Positions 42,439-51,340 are shown, counted from the stretch's first letter. The stretch is DNA of 64,000 bases from Roseiarcus sp963784805 (GCA_963784805.1 CAWASR010000028.1:1-64000); one strand, 5' to 3'. Translations and numbers: made by a program. Notes: generated from the sequence alone by a model not told the origin.

Positions 42439-43170
42439 TCAAGCATCCTCTGGCCGGCCGGAAACGATCTTCCGGCCCGTCACCATCGCCGAAACCAGAG
42501 TCCCTCCTCCGCGCAACTCGGTCACGACCACGGCGACCACGTGCACGAAGACGACGGCCGCAAGCAGATAGAAGCCGATTTCATGCACCTCGGCGAACGG
42601 CGCACGGAACGAGCGCATCGCCGCGTAGGCTTTGGGATCCATCAGATTGCGCGCAAGCGGGGTGAGCGTGACAGGGTCGATATTCGGAGCCGCGATCCAA
42701 CCAGCGATCCACCTCCCGAAGGGCGGATAGAAGATGTCCGTGCCGGCCAGGAGGAGTCCCGTCCCGACCTGGACGACGAGGAGCAAGAGGATGACAAGAA
42801 CAGCCACTCGACCAATTGGATTATGGCCCAGATAGTGTTTGGGATGGCCGGCGAGAAACGCCGAAACATAGGCTTCCAGCGACCTGAAGTACCCTCGCCC
42901 GCCAGGCAGGATCGATCGCCAGCGCGCGTACCGGTTGCCGAAAAACGCCCAGACGAACCGCCAAAGCAGATTGACGGTCATCACGTATCCGACCCAGACA
43001 TGAATCGTCTTGATCGTGACTTTCCCTGCCGGGGAGACGCCGAGGTCGCCGGAGAAAAGGATGAGAAGGCCAATCGCCAACAGGCACAGCACCGACAACG
43101 CGTTGATCCAGTGGAACCATCGCGTTGAAGCGTCCCAAACGGGATAAGCAACAAGCTGATCGCCAGACAC
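42439..43170 (-). CDS. Cytochrome b561-type membrane haem protein
   Basis: 243 aa, four to five helices with haem-ligand histidines in STRWFHWINALSV, IHVWVGYVMTVNLLWRFVW, VHEIGFYLLAAVVFVHVVA. Prokaryotic cytochrome b561 / Ni-Fe hydrogenase b-subunit family: passes quinol electrons across the inner membrane. First gene of a two-gene unit with the di-haem peroxidase, so quinol-to-H2O2 electron transfer is the obvious reading (inference). Confidence 0.88.
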   Translation of the reverse strand: MSGDQLVAYPVWDASTRWFHWINALSVLCLLAIGLLILFSGDLGVSPAGKVTIKTIHVWVGYVMTVNLLWRFVWAFFGNRYARWRSILPGGRGYFRSLEAYVSAFLAGHPKHYLGHNPIGRVAVLVILLLLVVQVGTGLLLAGTDIFYPPFGRWIAGWIAAPNIDPVTLTPLARNLMDPKAYAAMRSFRAPFAEVHEIGFYLLAAVVFVHVVAVVVTELRGGGTLVSAMVTGRKIVSGRPEDA

Positions 43171-43788
43171 TCGAAGACCTCTGCGTTCACCCCCCAGGCG
43201 ACAACTATCCTACACGCGCGCTGACTCGTTCTTGGGCTGCGCGTGCACTTTCCCTTCCGCTTCGGCCAGCCTCAATGATTTGGATAAATTTCTTTACGGA
43301 TCTTTACGCTGGCGAGTATGACGCGTCCAGCGAAATCGCCAGAAATCAGAATCCCGCGCGGGTCGGGGAGTTGGGCCGCCTCAAACTGTCCTTGTCCAAC
43401 CAATGAACGATCCGAGAGTCGCGCAGGCGGTTGCGCCAACCGGCGCACAGCCGCTCGGCTTGTTGATTCAACTGATTAATATATCATCATAAATTATTGA
43501 ATTTATGTTATTTTATTTCGTTGTTCACGGCGCCTGAGATCGCGGCCGGCGGCGCGCCGCGATCCGGCGCTCCTTTCGCCGCGATTCTCCCCGCGCTCCG
43601 ACGCGTGCGCCGCGTCGGGCCGCTCTTGACGAGGCGGCGGTAAACGGGGGCGTAAGTCTTTGAAAACGCTAGACCCGCGCGGAAAAACGGCGGTAAAGCC
43701 AAATCCCGGCGTCGCGGTCCGCGCTTGCCAAGAGCCGCCGAATGCGGCCAAGGTCGGCTCAACCGCCCTCCAGCCGCCCCGGGCCGCC
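43171..43788. other. Intergenic with an AT-rich patch
   Basis: About 620 bases with no credible gene. 43461-43523 is very AT-rich against the GC-rich surroundings, with runs such as GATTAATATATCATCATAAA and TTATTTTATTTCG; it may hold the ivd promoter or be an insertion remnant. Confidence 0.5.
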
Positions 43789-44961
43789 ATGATCCCCAAC
43801 GCTCCCCGTCCGTTCGACTTCGATCTCGGCGAGAGCGCCGGGATGATCCGCGACAGCGCCAGGGCCTTCGCCGAAAAAGAGATCGCGCCCCGCGCGGCCG
43901 CGATCGACCGCGACAACCTGTTCCCGCGCGATCTTTGGCCCAGGATGGGCGCGCTCGGCCTGCACGGGATCACCGCCCCGGAGGAATACGGGGGTCTGGG
44001 GCTGGGCTATCTCGAACATTGCGTGGCGATGGAGGAAGTCTCGCGCGCCTCCGGCTCGGTCGGCCTCTCCTACGGCGCGCATTCCAACCTGTGCGTCAAC
44101 CAGATCGTGCGCAACGGCGACGCCGACCAGAAGGCGCGCTATCTGCCGAGCCTTATTTCCGGCGAGCATGTCGGGGCGCTGGCGATGTCGGAGCCGAACG
44201 CCGGCTCGGACGTGGTGTCGATGACGACCCGCGCGCTGCGCAAGGGCGACCGCTACGTGCTCAATGGCGCGAAGATGTGGATCACCAACGGCCCGGTGGC
44301 CGAGACGCTGATCGTCTACGCCAAGACCGATCCGGAGGCCGGCGCGCGCGGCATCACCGCCTTCATCGTCGAGCGCGGCATGAAGGGCTTTTCGCACGGA
44401 GCGAAGCTCGACAAGCTCGGGATGCGCGGCTCCGACACCTCGGAGCTGATCTTCGCCGATTGCGAGGTTCCGGCGGAGAACGTGCTGGGCGAGGTCGGCA
44501 AGGGCGTCGGGGTGCTGATGAGCGGCCTCGACTACGAGCGGGTGGTGCTCTCGGCCGGCCCGCTCGGCCTGATGCAGGCGGCGCTCGACGTCGCGCTGCC
44601 CTATGTCCATGAGCGCAAGCAGTTCGGCCAGCCGATCGGGACCTTCCAACTGATCCAGAGCAAGCTCGCCGACATGTACGTGGGGATGAACGCGGCGCGG
44701 GCTTACGTCTACGCCGTCGCCAAGGCCTGCGATCGCGGCCAGACCACCCGCGAGGACGCCGCCGGCGCGATCCTCTACGCCTCCGAACGCGCGACCCAGG
44801 CGGCGCTCGACGCGATCCAGATACTGGGCGGCGCCGGCTACACCAACGACACTGCGCTCGGACGCCTGCTGCGCGACGCCAAGCTCTATGAGATCGGCGC
44901 CGGGACCAGCGAGATCCGGCGGATGCTGATCGGGCGCGAGCTCTACGCCAAGAGCGCCTGA
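43789..44961 (+). CDS. ivd: Isovaleryl-CoA dehydrogenase
   Basis: 390 aa FAD enzyme oxidising isovaleryl-CoA to 3-methylcrotonyl-CoA in leucine degradation. The catalytic Glu of the IVD branch is Glu250 in GLDYERVVLSAGPLGLMQ, which distinguishes it from short-chain acyl-CoA dehydrogenases. AMSEPNAGSDVVSM and WITNGPVAETLIVYAKTD form the flavin site; ILGGAGYTNDTALGRLLRDA and the C-terminal GTSEIRRMLIGRELY are standard. ATG 43789 chosen; an upstream in-frame start adds 43 unrelated residues. No other leucine-pathway genes adjoin. A scrap of its 3' end recurs at 46650-46735. Confidence 0.93.
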   Translation: MIPNAPRPFDFDLGESAGMIRDSARAFAEKEIAPRAAAIDRDNLFPRDLWPRMGALGLHGITAPEEYGGLGLGYLEHCVAMEEVSRASGSVGLSYGAHSNLCVNQIVRNGDADQKARYLPSLISGEHVGALAMSEPNAGSDVVSMTTRALRKGDRYVLNGAKMWITNGPVAETLIVYAKTDPEAGARGITAFIVERGMKGFSHGAKLDKLGMRGSDTSELIFADCEVPAENVLGEVGKGVGVLMSGLDYERVVLSAGPLGLMQAALDVALPYVHERKQFGQPIGTFQLIQSKLADMYVGMNAARAYVYAVAKACDRGQTTREDAAGAILYASERATQAALDAIQILGGAGYTNDTALGRLLRDAKLYEIGAGTSEIRRMLIGRELYAKSA

Positions 44962-44988
44962 GGCGCCTCCATCCAGGCGAGGCTTGTC

Positions 44989-46518
44989 CTAGCGCATTGG
45001 GTTTCGTTCCATGCTCACCTCGGCCTCGAGGCTCTGAACATCGCGGAAGATCGACGCTGCGGCGAGCGTTCGCCCCTGGCGCTTCATGCGCACCAGGCAG
45101 TCTCTGGCGGCGATATCGCCTTCGACGGCGAGTTCGTCCCAGGTCTCGGCGTGACCGACATAGTTGATCGGGACATCGTAGTGCTGGCTCCAGAAGAATG
45201 GAGCGTCGGCGTATCGTTCGCGCCGCCCGAGCATGTTGAGGGCCGCGATCTGTCCCTGACGTTCCGCCACCACCCAGTGCTCGACCCGAATGGCCGCGCC
45301 GCTGTGCGAATTGGGCCAGCGCGCGATGTCGCCGGCGGCGAAAATCCCCGGCGAACTCGTTTCGAGGTAGGCGTCGACGCTGACGCCGCGATCCAGCGCC
45401 AGACCGCTTGCTTCGGCGAGCTCGACGCGCGGACGAACGCCGACGCCCGCGACGACGAGATCAGCCTCGAGGACGGTTCCGCCCTCGAGCGTCAGTCGTC
45501 CGCCCTCAAAGCCGCTCGCCTTGTCCCGCAAATGAAACACGACGCCGTGCTCCTCGTGCAGCGCCTGCACGAAGCGACCCAGGCCCGGGCCCAGAATTCG
45601 CTCCATCGGCCGTTCCTCGGGCGCCACGACATGGACTTCGATATCCCTGGCGCGCAACGCGGCCGCGACTTCGAGCCCGATGAAGCTCGCCCCCAGCACC
45701 ACCGCGCGCCGCGCCGTTTTCGCCCGTTCGATGATCGCCCGGCTGTCGGCAAGCGTGCGCAGCACATGCACGTCCGAGGGCTTTGCGCCGGGGATTGACA
45801 GGCGCACCGGCTCAGCGCCTGTCGCCAGGAGAAGCCGGTCGAAGGGAACGTTGTCGCCGTTGGCGAGCGTGACCTCGCGCCGGGCGTTGTCGATCCGGCT
45901 CGCGGTCGTCTTGAGACGAAGGTCGATGGCGTTTTCGGAGTAGAAGCCCGGGTCGCGCAGCGGCGTCCACTCCTCCGGCGCGCTGCCCGCGAGATAGTCC
46001 TTGGAAAGGTTGGGCCGATCGACCGGCGGCGCGTCGTCGCTGCTGAGCATGACGATTTCGCCCTCGTATCGCTGTCGTCGAAGCATATCCGCCGCGGCGA
46101 ACCCGGCCGCGCCGCCGCCGACAATCACGATTTTGTTCGGCGCTCCCGTCTTGACGCGGGGCTTTGCGCTTGGCCGAGCGCGCTTCTCCCGCACGTAGAC
46201 CTTGCCGTCGCGCTGCTCTGCCGCCCACGTATCGACCGGACTGAAGGCCGGCGCGCGCAACGCCTCGCCGGTGCGCAAGTCGAAGCAGGCGTGATGCCAG
46301 GGACAGCGCACGGTGTCGTCGACCAGGAGTCCGTCCCCCAGCGGGCCGTGGTAATGGCTGCAGAGAGCGCCGATGGCGAACACGTCGGCTCCCCGGCGCG
46401 CCACCAGCACCTGCTCATCGCCCACATGGCCGACCAGCATGCCGCCGTCCGGCAGTTGAGTGAGAAGGATCCCCAGCGTCAGATCGGGACCGGCTGGCCC
46501 AGCCTCATCGTCAGCCAT
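44989..46518 (-). CDS. Rieske-FAD/NAD oxidoreductase (AIF/ferredoxin-reductase type)
   Basis: 509 aa. An N-terminal Rieske [2Fe-2S] domain with CSH at 53-55 and CPWH at 72-75 is fused to a pyridine-nucleotide-disulfide reductase fold: FAD site IVIVGGGAAGFAAADMLRR near 130, NAD site VVLGASFIGLEVAAAL, and GIFAAGDIARWPN near the C-terminus. This AIFM3-like organisation passes electrons between NAD(P)H and an unknown acceptor. ATG 46518 has GGAGGAACG upstream; the longer frame is not supported. Convergent with ivd (27 nt apart), and bounded upstream by a second scrap of ivd sequence. Confidence 0.9.
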   Translation of the reverse strand: MADDEAGPAGPDLTLGILLTQLPDGGMLVGHVGDEQVLVARRGADVFAIGALCSHYHGPLGDGLLVDDTVRCPWHHACFDLRTGEALRAPAFSPVDTWAAEQRDGKVYVREKRARPSAKPRVKTGAPNKIVIVGGGAAGFAAADMLRRQRYEGEIVMLSSDDAPPVDRPNLSKDYLAGSAPEEWTPLRDPGFYSENAIDLRLKTTASRIDNARREVTLANGDNVPFDRLLLATGAEPVRLSIPGAKPSDVHVLRTLADSRAIIERAKTARRAVVLGASFIGLEVAAALRARDIEVHVVAPEERPMERILGPGLGRFVQALHEEHGVVFHLRDKASGFEGGRLTLEGGTVLEADLVVAGVGVRPRVELAEASGLALDRGVSVDAYLETSSPGIFAAGDIARWPNSHSGAAIRVEHWVVAERQGQIAALNMLGRRERYADAPFFWSQHYDVPINYVGHAETWDELAVEGDIAARDCLVRMKRQGRTLAAASIFRDVQSLEAEVSMERNPMR

Positions 46519-46649
46519 TTTAGCGTTCCTCCAGCAAACCTTCGCGGCTTTCGTCCCGAAGCCGGCCATCCGCGCCGCGGTCGTCGCCCGGCCAAGGTCG
46601 AACAACAAAGAGGCGGACGAAAGGCGGACCCAGCCAGCCTCTCCCCGAA

Positions 46650-46735
46650 TCCCGGCGCCGGCGCCAGCGGGATTCGGCGCATGCTGATCGGGCGCGAAGT
46701 CTACGGCCAAGAGCGCATGAGGCGCGAGGAAGGGT
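46650..46735 (+). pseudogene. Duplicated 3' end of ivd
   Basis: Matches 44896-44970: GGCGCCGG, CCAGCG, then ATGCTGATCGGGCGCGA, TCTACG, CCAAGAGCGC and TGAGGCGC in the same order, with one inserted G that breaks the frame. It translates as GAGASGIRRMLIGREVY against GAGTSEIRRMLIGRELY. With the true ivd end it brackets the Rieske-FAD gene as direct repeats about 1.75 kb apart. Confidence 0.8.
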
Positions 46736-46824
46736 CAAGGGCGCGTGAGGCGCGGCTTGAGGCTTAACGCCTTGACTTGAGTGAATTGGAGCGCAAGCTC
46801 AAGGCCTCACGGACGCCGCGTTCC

Positions 46825-48762
46825 ATGCCGACCCCCGGAACCAAACCAATCATCTTCATCAGCTACGCCCATGCGGACGAGCCGGAGAAGCCCGTCGAGG
46901 GCGAGGTCAAATGGCTGACGTTTGTGAGAGACCACCTCCGCCCGGCGGTCAAGAACGGCGCGGTGGATATCTGGGTCGACACGCTGATGCGGGGCGGCGA
47001 CGACTGGGACCCGGAAATCGAGCGCGAGCTGCGCGAGTGCGACGTTTTCGTGTTGTTGGTCTCGCGCCATTCGACGTCTTCCGACTATGTCGTGGACAAG
47101 GAAATCGCGATCATTCGCGAGCGGCAGAAAAACCGCGAGGACGTCGCCGCCGATCTCGGCCTCGCCGCCTCGCGCGCGGCGCCGGAAGTGGAGGCGACAA
47201 TCGCCGCCGCCTGCGCCGACGCGCCGACGCTGGCGATCCTCGACAATCTGGAAACGCCTTGGCGCAAGGACATGGCCGCGACCGAGGCGCTGCTCGGACG
47301 GCTGGCGGAGATCGAGGGGCTGCGGCTCGTCATCACGGTGCGCGGCGACACGCCGCATATCCCCGGCCCCGGCGCGCGTCACGCTGCAGGACGTCGAACG
47401 GCTCGGCGAAGACGAAGCGCGCGCGCTGTTCCTGCGCCATGCTGGCGATCAGTTTGCCGCCGACCCCGCCCTGCCCGATCTCTTGCGCGCGCTCGACGGC
47501 CATCCGTTGTCGATCGAGCTGCTCGCCGCCAACGCCGCGGGCAAGTCAAACCTGAAGGGCCTCGCCGCCGACTGGAGCGACCGGCGCGCCGATCTGCTGC
47601 GACGCGGGGCGGCCGACGATCGCATGACGAGCCTCAGGGTGTCGCTCGGCCTCTCGCTCGAAGCGCTCAATCCGCCGAGCCCCGCGCATCGCCTGATCCG
47701 CCTGATGGCGCTGCTGCCGGACGGCATGGCCGAGGCCGACAGCCGCACGATCTTGAGCGACGGCGAGCCGACAAGAGAGGAGCGCGGCGCCGCGACGCGG
47801 CTCGAAGGCGCCCGCCTCGCCGGCCGCCCAGACGGCCGCTGGCGCCTGCTGGCGCCGGTGCGCGAACTGCTGCTGGCCGAATTTCCGCCCGAGGCGCAGG
47901 ACCGGGACGCGGCTGATAAAACTGTTCCTGAAGCGCGCCGCGTCAGGTCGAAACGCCGGAACGGGCCGATGGGGCGAGGTCAGCGAAGGGCTGATCGCGG
48001 AAGCGGGCAATCTCGACGCTCTGATCGGCGTGTCGCTGCGGGAGTCCGAGTTGCCTGAAGGCGTTTCGGACGCAGTGCGGGGGCTTGCCGAGTTCCATTA
48101 CGTTGACCGGCCTTGCTTCGACGGCGTCCTTGCCAGCGGCGGCAAAGCGGTTTCACGATTACATCGAGCCTCGGCGAATCGCCCTTACCGCTCCGATCAC
48201 GAGGCGCGCGCAGCGCTACGAGGCGGCGCTGCCGCTCTACCGAAAGGTCGGCGACGTGCTCGGAGAGGCCAATTGCATCAAGAGCCTCGGCGACATCGCC
48301 CTTCGCCGCTCCGATCACGAGGGCGCGCGCGAGCGTTACGAGGCGGCGCTGCCGCTCTACCGAAAGGTCGGCGACGTGCTCGGCGAGGCCAATTGCATCA
48401 AGAGCCTCGGCGAAATCGCGCCTTCGCCGCTCCGATCACGAGGGCGCGCGCGAGCGTTACGAGGCGGCGCTGCCGCTCTACCAAAAGGTCGGCGCCGTGC
48501 TCGGCGAGGCCAATTGCATCCAGAGGCCTCGGCGATATCGACGAGGCAAAGGGCGCTATCGCGGCGGCGCTGCGAGCGTTGGCGCGAGGCGTTGGCGCTC
48601 TACGGCAGTATTCCCGAACCCTATTCGATCGGCGCCGCGCACAATCGCCTCGCCCGCCGCGCCGCGACGCCGAGGAGCCGCCGGCATCGCGAGGGCGCGA
48701 AGGCGTGGGAGTCGATAGGGCGGCCGGACCTGATCGAAAAGCATCTCGGCAAGAGCGTCTGA
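46825..48762 (+). pseudogene. Decayed TIR / NB-ARC / TPR (STAND-type) gene
   Basis: 46825-47130 encodes a TIR domain (PIIFISYAHADEPEKP, AVDIWVDTLMRGG, VFVLLVSRHSTSSDYVVDKE with the conserved Glu). It then jumps straight to the middle of an NB-ARC-like ATPase (APTLAILDNLETPW, LRLVITVRGDTPHIPGPG): the end of the TIR domain and the GKT P-loop are missing, so an internal deletion has occurred. A frameshift near 47380 leads to VTLQDVERLGEDEARALFLR and LLRALDGHPLSIELLAANA. Further shifts near 47908 and 48105 lead to TPR repeats (RYEAALPLYRKVGDVLGEAN), and another lies near 48430. At least four reading-frame changes mean no functional full-length protein. Such proteins act in signalling or phage defence by NAD+ depletion. 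Confidence 0.85.
48188..48560 (+). repeat. 120-bp tandem repeat encoding TPR units
   Basis: Units begin at 48214, 48334 and 48455, so spacing is 120 then 121 bp; the extra base (ATCGCGCC against ATCGCCC) throws the third unit out of frame. A partial tail of an earlier unit precedes 48214. Each unit encodes a 40-residue TPR-like module (YEAALPLYRKVGDVLGEANC then IKSLGDIALRRSDHEGARE). Identity between units 1 and 2 is very high, indicating recent expansion or homogenisation. Confidence 0.9.
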
Positions 48763-48767
48763 GGCCC

Positions 48768-48995
48768 CTATTCCAGCGCCGCGACCTCCACGCCCCGCAT
48801 CCGCGCCGCTTCGGCTAATCTGGCGTCGAGGGTCGCGATCGCGGCGTCGGCGTTGGCCGCGCTCGCCAGATGCAGGGCGTCGGCGACCGCGAGCCTGGTC
48901 GAGAAGTCGCGGACAATGCGCTCGGCGAGCAGAAAATCAGCCGCGCCTCGAATCAGCCGTCCGATCCGCAGGTCGCGCGAAAGCGCCGGGCTCAC
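48768..48995 (-). pseudogene. Truncated PIN-domain (VapC-like) toxin remnant
   Basis: 75 codons matching only the C-terminal half of a PIN domain: FSTRLAVADALHLASAANAD and AIATLDARLAEAARMRGVEV, which hold the third and fourth acidic residues. The N-terminal strand with the first catalytic Asp is absent, and no antitoxin gene adjoins. Ends six bases after the TPR pseudogene on the other strand. Confidence 0.7.
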
Positions 48996-49028
48996 GCTCC
49001 GATCCTTCGCGCTCCGCCAGGCGAGCGC

Positions 49029-49427
49029 CTAGACTCCGACAAGCGCGACGTCCGGAAAATAGCTCCGGGCGAGCCGCGCGTCCCGCGTCAGCAGCGGCCA
49101 GCGCTCGGCGCTTGCCTGGGCGCCGAGAAAGAAGTCGGGCAGGACGTTGGGCCGCACGCCGCCGCTCATGCGATAGCGGCGGAAAGCCTGTCCGGCAAGG
49201 AACAGCGCAGACCGGCTCATCGGCGCATGCGTCAGGCGCATTTCGGCGATCGCCGCGTCGAGATCATCCTGTTCGGCGAAGCCGGCCGACAGTTCGGCGT
49301 AGACAATATCATTGATGGCGAGCGGCCCACGCGCCGCGCGGGCGCTCAGCGCCGCGATCGACCGGGCGGCCCACAGGCGATCGCCGGTCAAAATGTCGAT
49401 CAGCACATTGGCGCCGACGAGCGTCAA
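49029..49427 (-). CDS. VapC-family PIN-domain protein lacking the first catalytic Asp
   Basis: 132 aa. PIN fold typical of type II toxins cleaving tRNA or rRNA. The N-terminal motif, normally V-D-T-N-V-L, reads VGANVLID, so the first metal-binding Asp is Gly and the next Thr is Ala. Later acidic positions remain: INDIVYAELS (Glu), LPDFFLGAQA (Asp) and LLTRDARLARSYFPDV (Asp). The start is TTG 49427, overlapping the vapB stop by 4 nt. Either a non-catalytic toxin relic still bound by its antitoxin or a sequencing difference; full length otherwise. Confidence 0.85.
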   Translation of the reverse strand: MTLVGANVLIDILTGDRLWAARSIAALSARAARGPLAINDIVYAELSAGFAEQDDLDAAIAEMRLTHAPMSRSALFLAGQAFRRYRMSGGVRPNVLPDFFLGAQASAERWPLLTRDARLARSYFPDVALVGV

Positions 49428-49687
49428 TCGTCGCCCCGCAGCACGCGCATGACTTCGTCGGTCGTCCGATCGCCGAATGGGCCTTTCGCCAGCGGACGAC
49501 GGCGCGCGAGCGCTTCCAAATCAGCGCGAAACGCCGCTTCCGCGCCGGGCGCGGTCTCCCGCTCGACGATGACGCCCCCTTCAGCGCGGGCGCGCACTGT
49601 CACCCTGTCGCCGGGCCGAATGCCCGCCGCTTCGCGAACCGCCTTGGGCAAGGTCACCTGCCCCTTGATCGTGACATTGGTCGCCAT
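49424..49687 (-). CDS. vapB: VapB antitoxin, AbrB/SpoVT type
   Basis: 87 aa. N-terminal swapped-hairpin AbrB DNA-binding domain (ATNVTIKGQVTLPKAVREAA, GIRPGDRVTVRA) and a C-terminal toxin-binding tail ending RTTDEVMRVLRGDD. ATG 49687 chosen; the longer frame runs through the operator palindrome. Translationally coupled to vapC and preceded by an inverted repeat typical of autoregulated antitoxin operons. Confidence 0.88.
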   Translation of the reverse strand: MATNVTIKGQVTLPKAVREAAGIRPGDRVTVRARAEGGVIVERETAPGAEAAFRADLEALARRRPLAKGPFGDRTTDEVMRVLRGDD

Positions 49688-49697
49688 CGAGCGTCTC

Positions 49698-49727
49698 TGG
49701 TAATACCTTTCCATAGGGGTATTACCA
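49698..49727 (-). promoter_or_regulatory. vapBC operator: inverted repeat
   Basis: TGGTAATACC at 49698-49707 and GGTATTACCA at 49718-49727 are exact inverted 10-bp arms separated by 10 bp, giving a 20-bp centre-to-centre distance (two helical turns). It begins 11 nt upstream of the vapB start, where the AbrB-type antitoxin or the VapBC complex would repress its own promoter. Confidence 0.65.
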
Positions 49728-49818
49728 TTTGCGCTACTCGTCAAACGCGACAACCCGCCTCCGAACGTTATGGCGCGACGCAAGATCGGCCTTCGCGCTC
49801 GGCGTCCCTCAAACTCCT

Positions 49819-51288
49819 TTAAGGCGCCGGCGCGGCGTCGTCGCGCACATGGACGACCGCGAAGGCGTCGGAATAGAGCCGCCGCCAGCCCGGTTCGCGG
49901 TCGAGGGTCGCCACGATCCGCGCGTCGGGGGCGAAGATGGTCCAGGCGATACGGTAGCGCTTCAGCGTCTCTTCGACCGCCTTCGGATCGCCGGCCGCAA
50001 GCTCGCCGTAGAGGCTCAGCATCCTCCCCCCGTACATGTCGGCCCTCCCGTCGATGAAGGGCCGCACGTGCGACCAGATCAGATAGCCGCCGAAGCCGTA
50101 GTCGTTGAGGACCGGCCTGGCGCGCAGTTCGGGCGGAACCGCCTGGAGCGCCGAGATCGGCGCCGCGGTCCCGTCGACGCGCTCGATCGGCCGCATCAGC
50201 CGCGATGCGCCGAGCGCCAGCACGGCGGCGAGGCTTGCGGTCAGCGCGATCCGGGCGACGCGGCCCCAGTCCTCGACCGCGTTCGCGGCCCCGATCGCCT
50301 CGGCGATCGGCCTCGCCAGCAGCATCGGGCCGACGATTGCGAGCAACAGCTCATGGCGCGAATGCTGCAGCGCCATCGCGATCAGCCCGATCAGCGTCGC
50401 CGCCCGGATCAGCGGCATCCTGACCGGCCGGGTCAGCGCGAAGCCGATCAGAACCAGGAGCGCGATCTCCATCGGCCCGACCCGGCTGAAATCCTGAGCC
50501 TGCCATTCGCTGATGCGCGAAAGGCCGGCGACGCCGAGCAGGCGGAACGGAAACAGCAGCGCCTCGATTCCGTAGGGATTGACCAGCGCGGCGACGAGCG
50601 CGGTCAGGCCGAACAGCGCCCAATCCCTGAAAACCGCCAGGCGCGCCTCGCGCGGCGCGGCCAGGAGCGCCTCGAGCGCGAACGGGCCGATCAGCGCCAG
50701 GCCGAAGATGAAGCCGCCATGCATGTTCGACCACGGGATCATCAGCGCGGCGAACGCCAGCGGCGGCGCCCTGCCCCGATCGCGCGCGCGCAAGAGACCC
50801 GCGCTCCAGCCCGCGAGGATCGGGAGCGCCAGCACATGCGGGCGCGCAAGCAGATCGGGCGTCGCCAGGCCCGCGCCGAGCGTGACCGTGACCGCGAGCG
50901 CCGCTCCGCCGAGGTCGCGCGCGACCCTCAATCCGACGATCAGCGCCGCGCTCGCCGCGGCGACCCCGGTCATCAGCACCACGCCATTCCAGCCGCCGCA
51001 GCGGAAGGCGAGCGTCAGCAGAATCTCTGACAGCCATTCATGCGCGGTCCAAGGCGCGCCCGCCATCGAATTGCTGAAGGGATCGGCATGCGGCGCGGCG
51101 CCGTGGGCCAGGATCCATTCGCCGGTCGCCAGATGCGACCAGGTGTCGCCGTCGCCCAGAACCTTGAGCGAGAAAATCGACAGCGCGAACAGGAACGTCG
51201 CCGCGAGCGCGATCGTCAGCCCCGAAAGGCGCGCATCCGAGGTCTGTCCGCTCTCGGAGCGGGCGGCGATGGGCAGGGCGAGCGACAT
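49819..51288 (-). CDS. Polytopic membrane protein, GT-C-like, unknown function
   Basis: 489 aa with about ten to twelve hydrophobic segments and a soluble C-terminal region of about 110 residues (VLNDYGFGGYLIWSH, PFIDGRADMYGG). The first loop has LGDGDTWSHLATGEWIL and APWTAHEWLSEILL, resembling the Asp-containing first loop of GT-C glycosyltransferase-like proteins, though I cannot place it in a defined family. Start ATG 51288. Alone between vapBC and creA. Confidence 0.7.
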   Translation of the reverse strand: MSLALPIAARSESGQTSDARLSGLTIALAATFLFALSIFSLKVLGDGDTWSHLATGEWILAHGAAPHADPFSNSMAGAPWTAHEWLSEILLTLAFRCGGWNGVVLMTGVAAASAALIVGLRVARDLGGAALAVTVTLGAGLATPDLLARPHVLALPILAGWSAGLLRARDRGRAPPLAFAALMIPWSNMHGGFIFGLALIGPFALEALLAAPREARLAVFRDWALFGLTALVAALVNPYGIEALLFPFRLLGVAGLSRISEWQAQDFSRVGPMEIALLVLIGFALTRPVRMPLIRAATLIGLIAMALQHSRHELLLAIVGPMLLARPIAEAIGAANAVEDWGRVARIALTASLAAVLALGASRLMRPIERVDGTAAPISALQAVPPELRARPVLNDYGFGGYLIWSHVRPFIDGRADMYGGRMLSLYGELAAGDPKAVEETLKRYRIAWTIFAPDARIVATLDREPGWRRLYSDAFAVVHVRDDAAPAP

Positions 51289-51340
51289 CGCCCAAACATG
51301 CCGGGGCCGTCATAACATGGCCTTAAGGCCGTCGGCGCTG

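Noticed and set aside
48188..48560. CRISPR-like array
   Set aside because: The repeats are 120 bp without spacers and encode TPR modules, so this is a coding tandem repeat. The 21-bp array at 6619-6699 likewise has no spacers.
49729..51030. Plus-strand 433-codon frame
   Set aside because: Antisense to the polytopic membrane protein gene; extremely Arg/Gln/Asp-rich translation with no domain.
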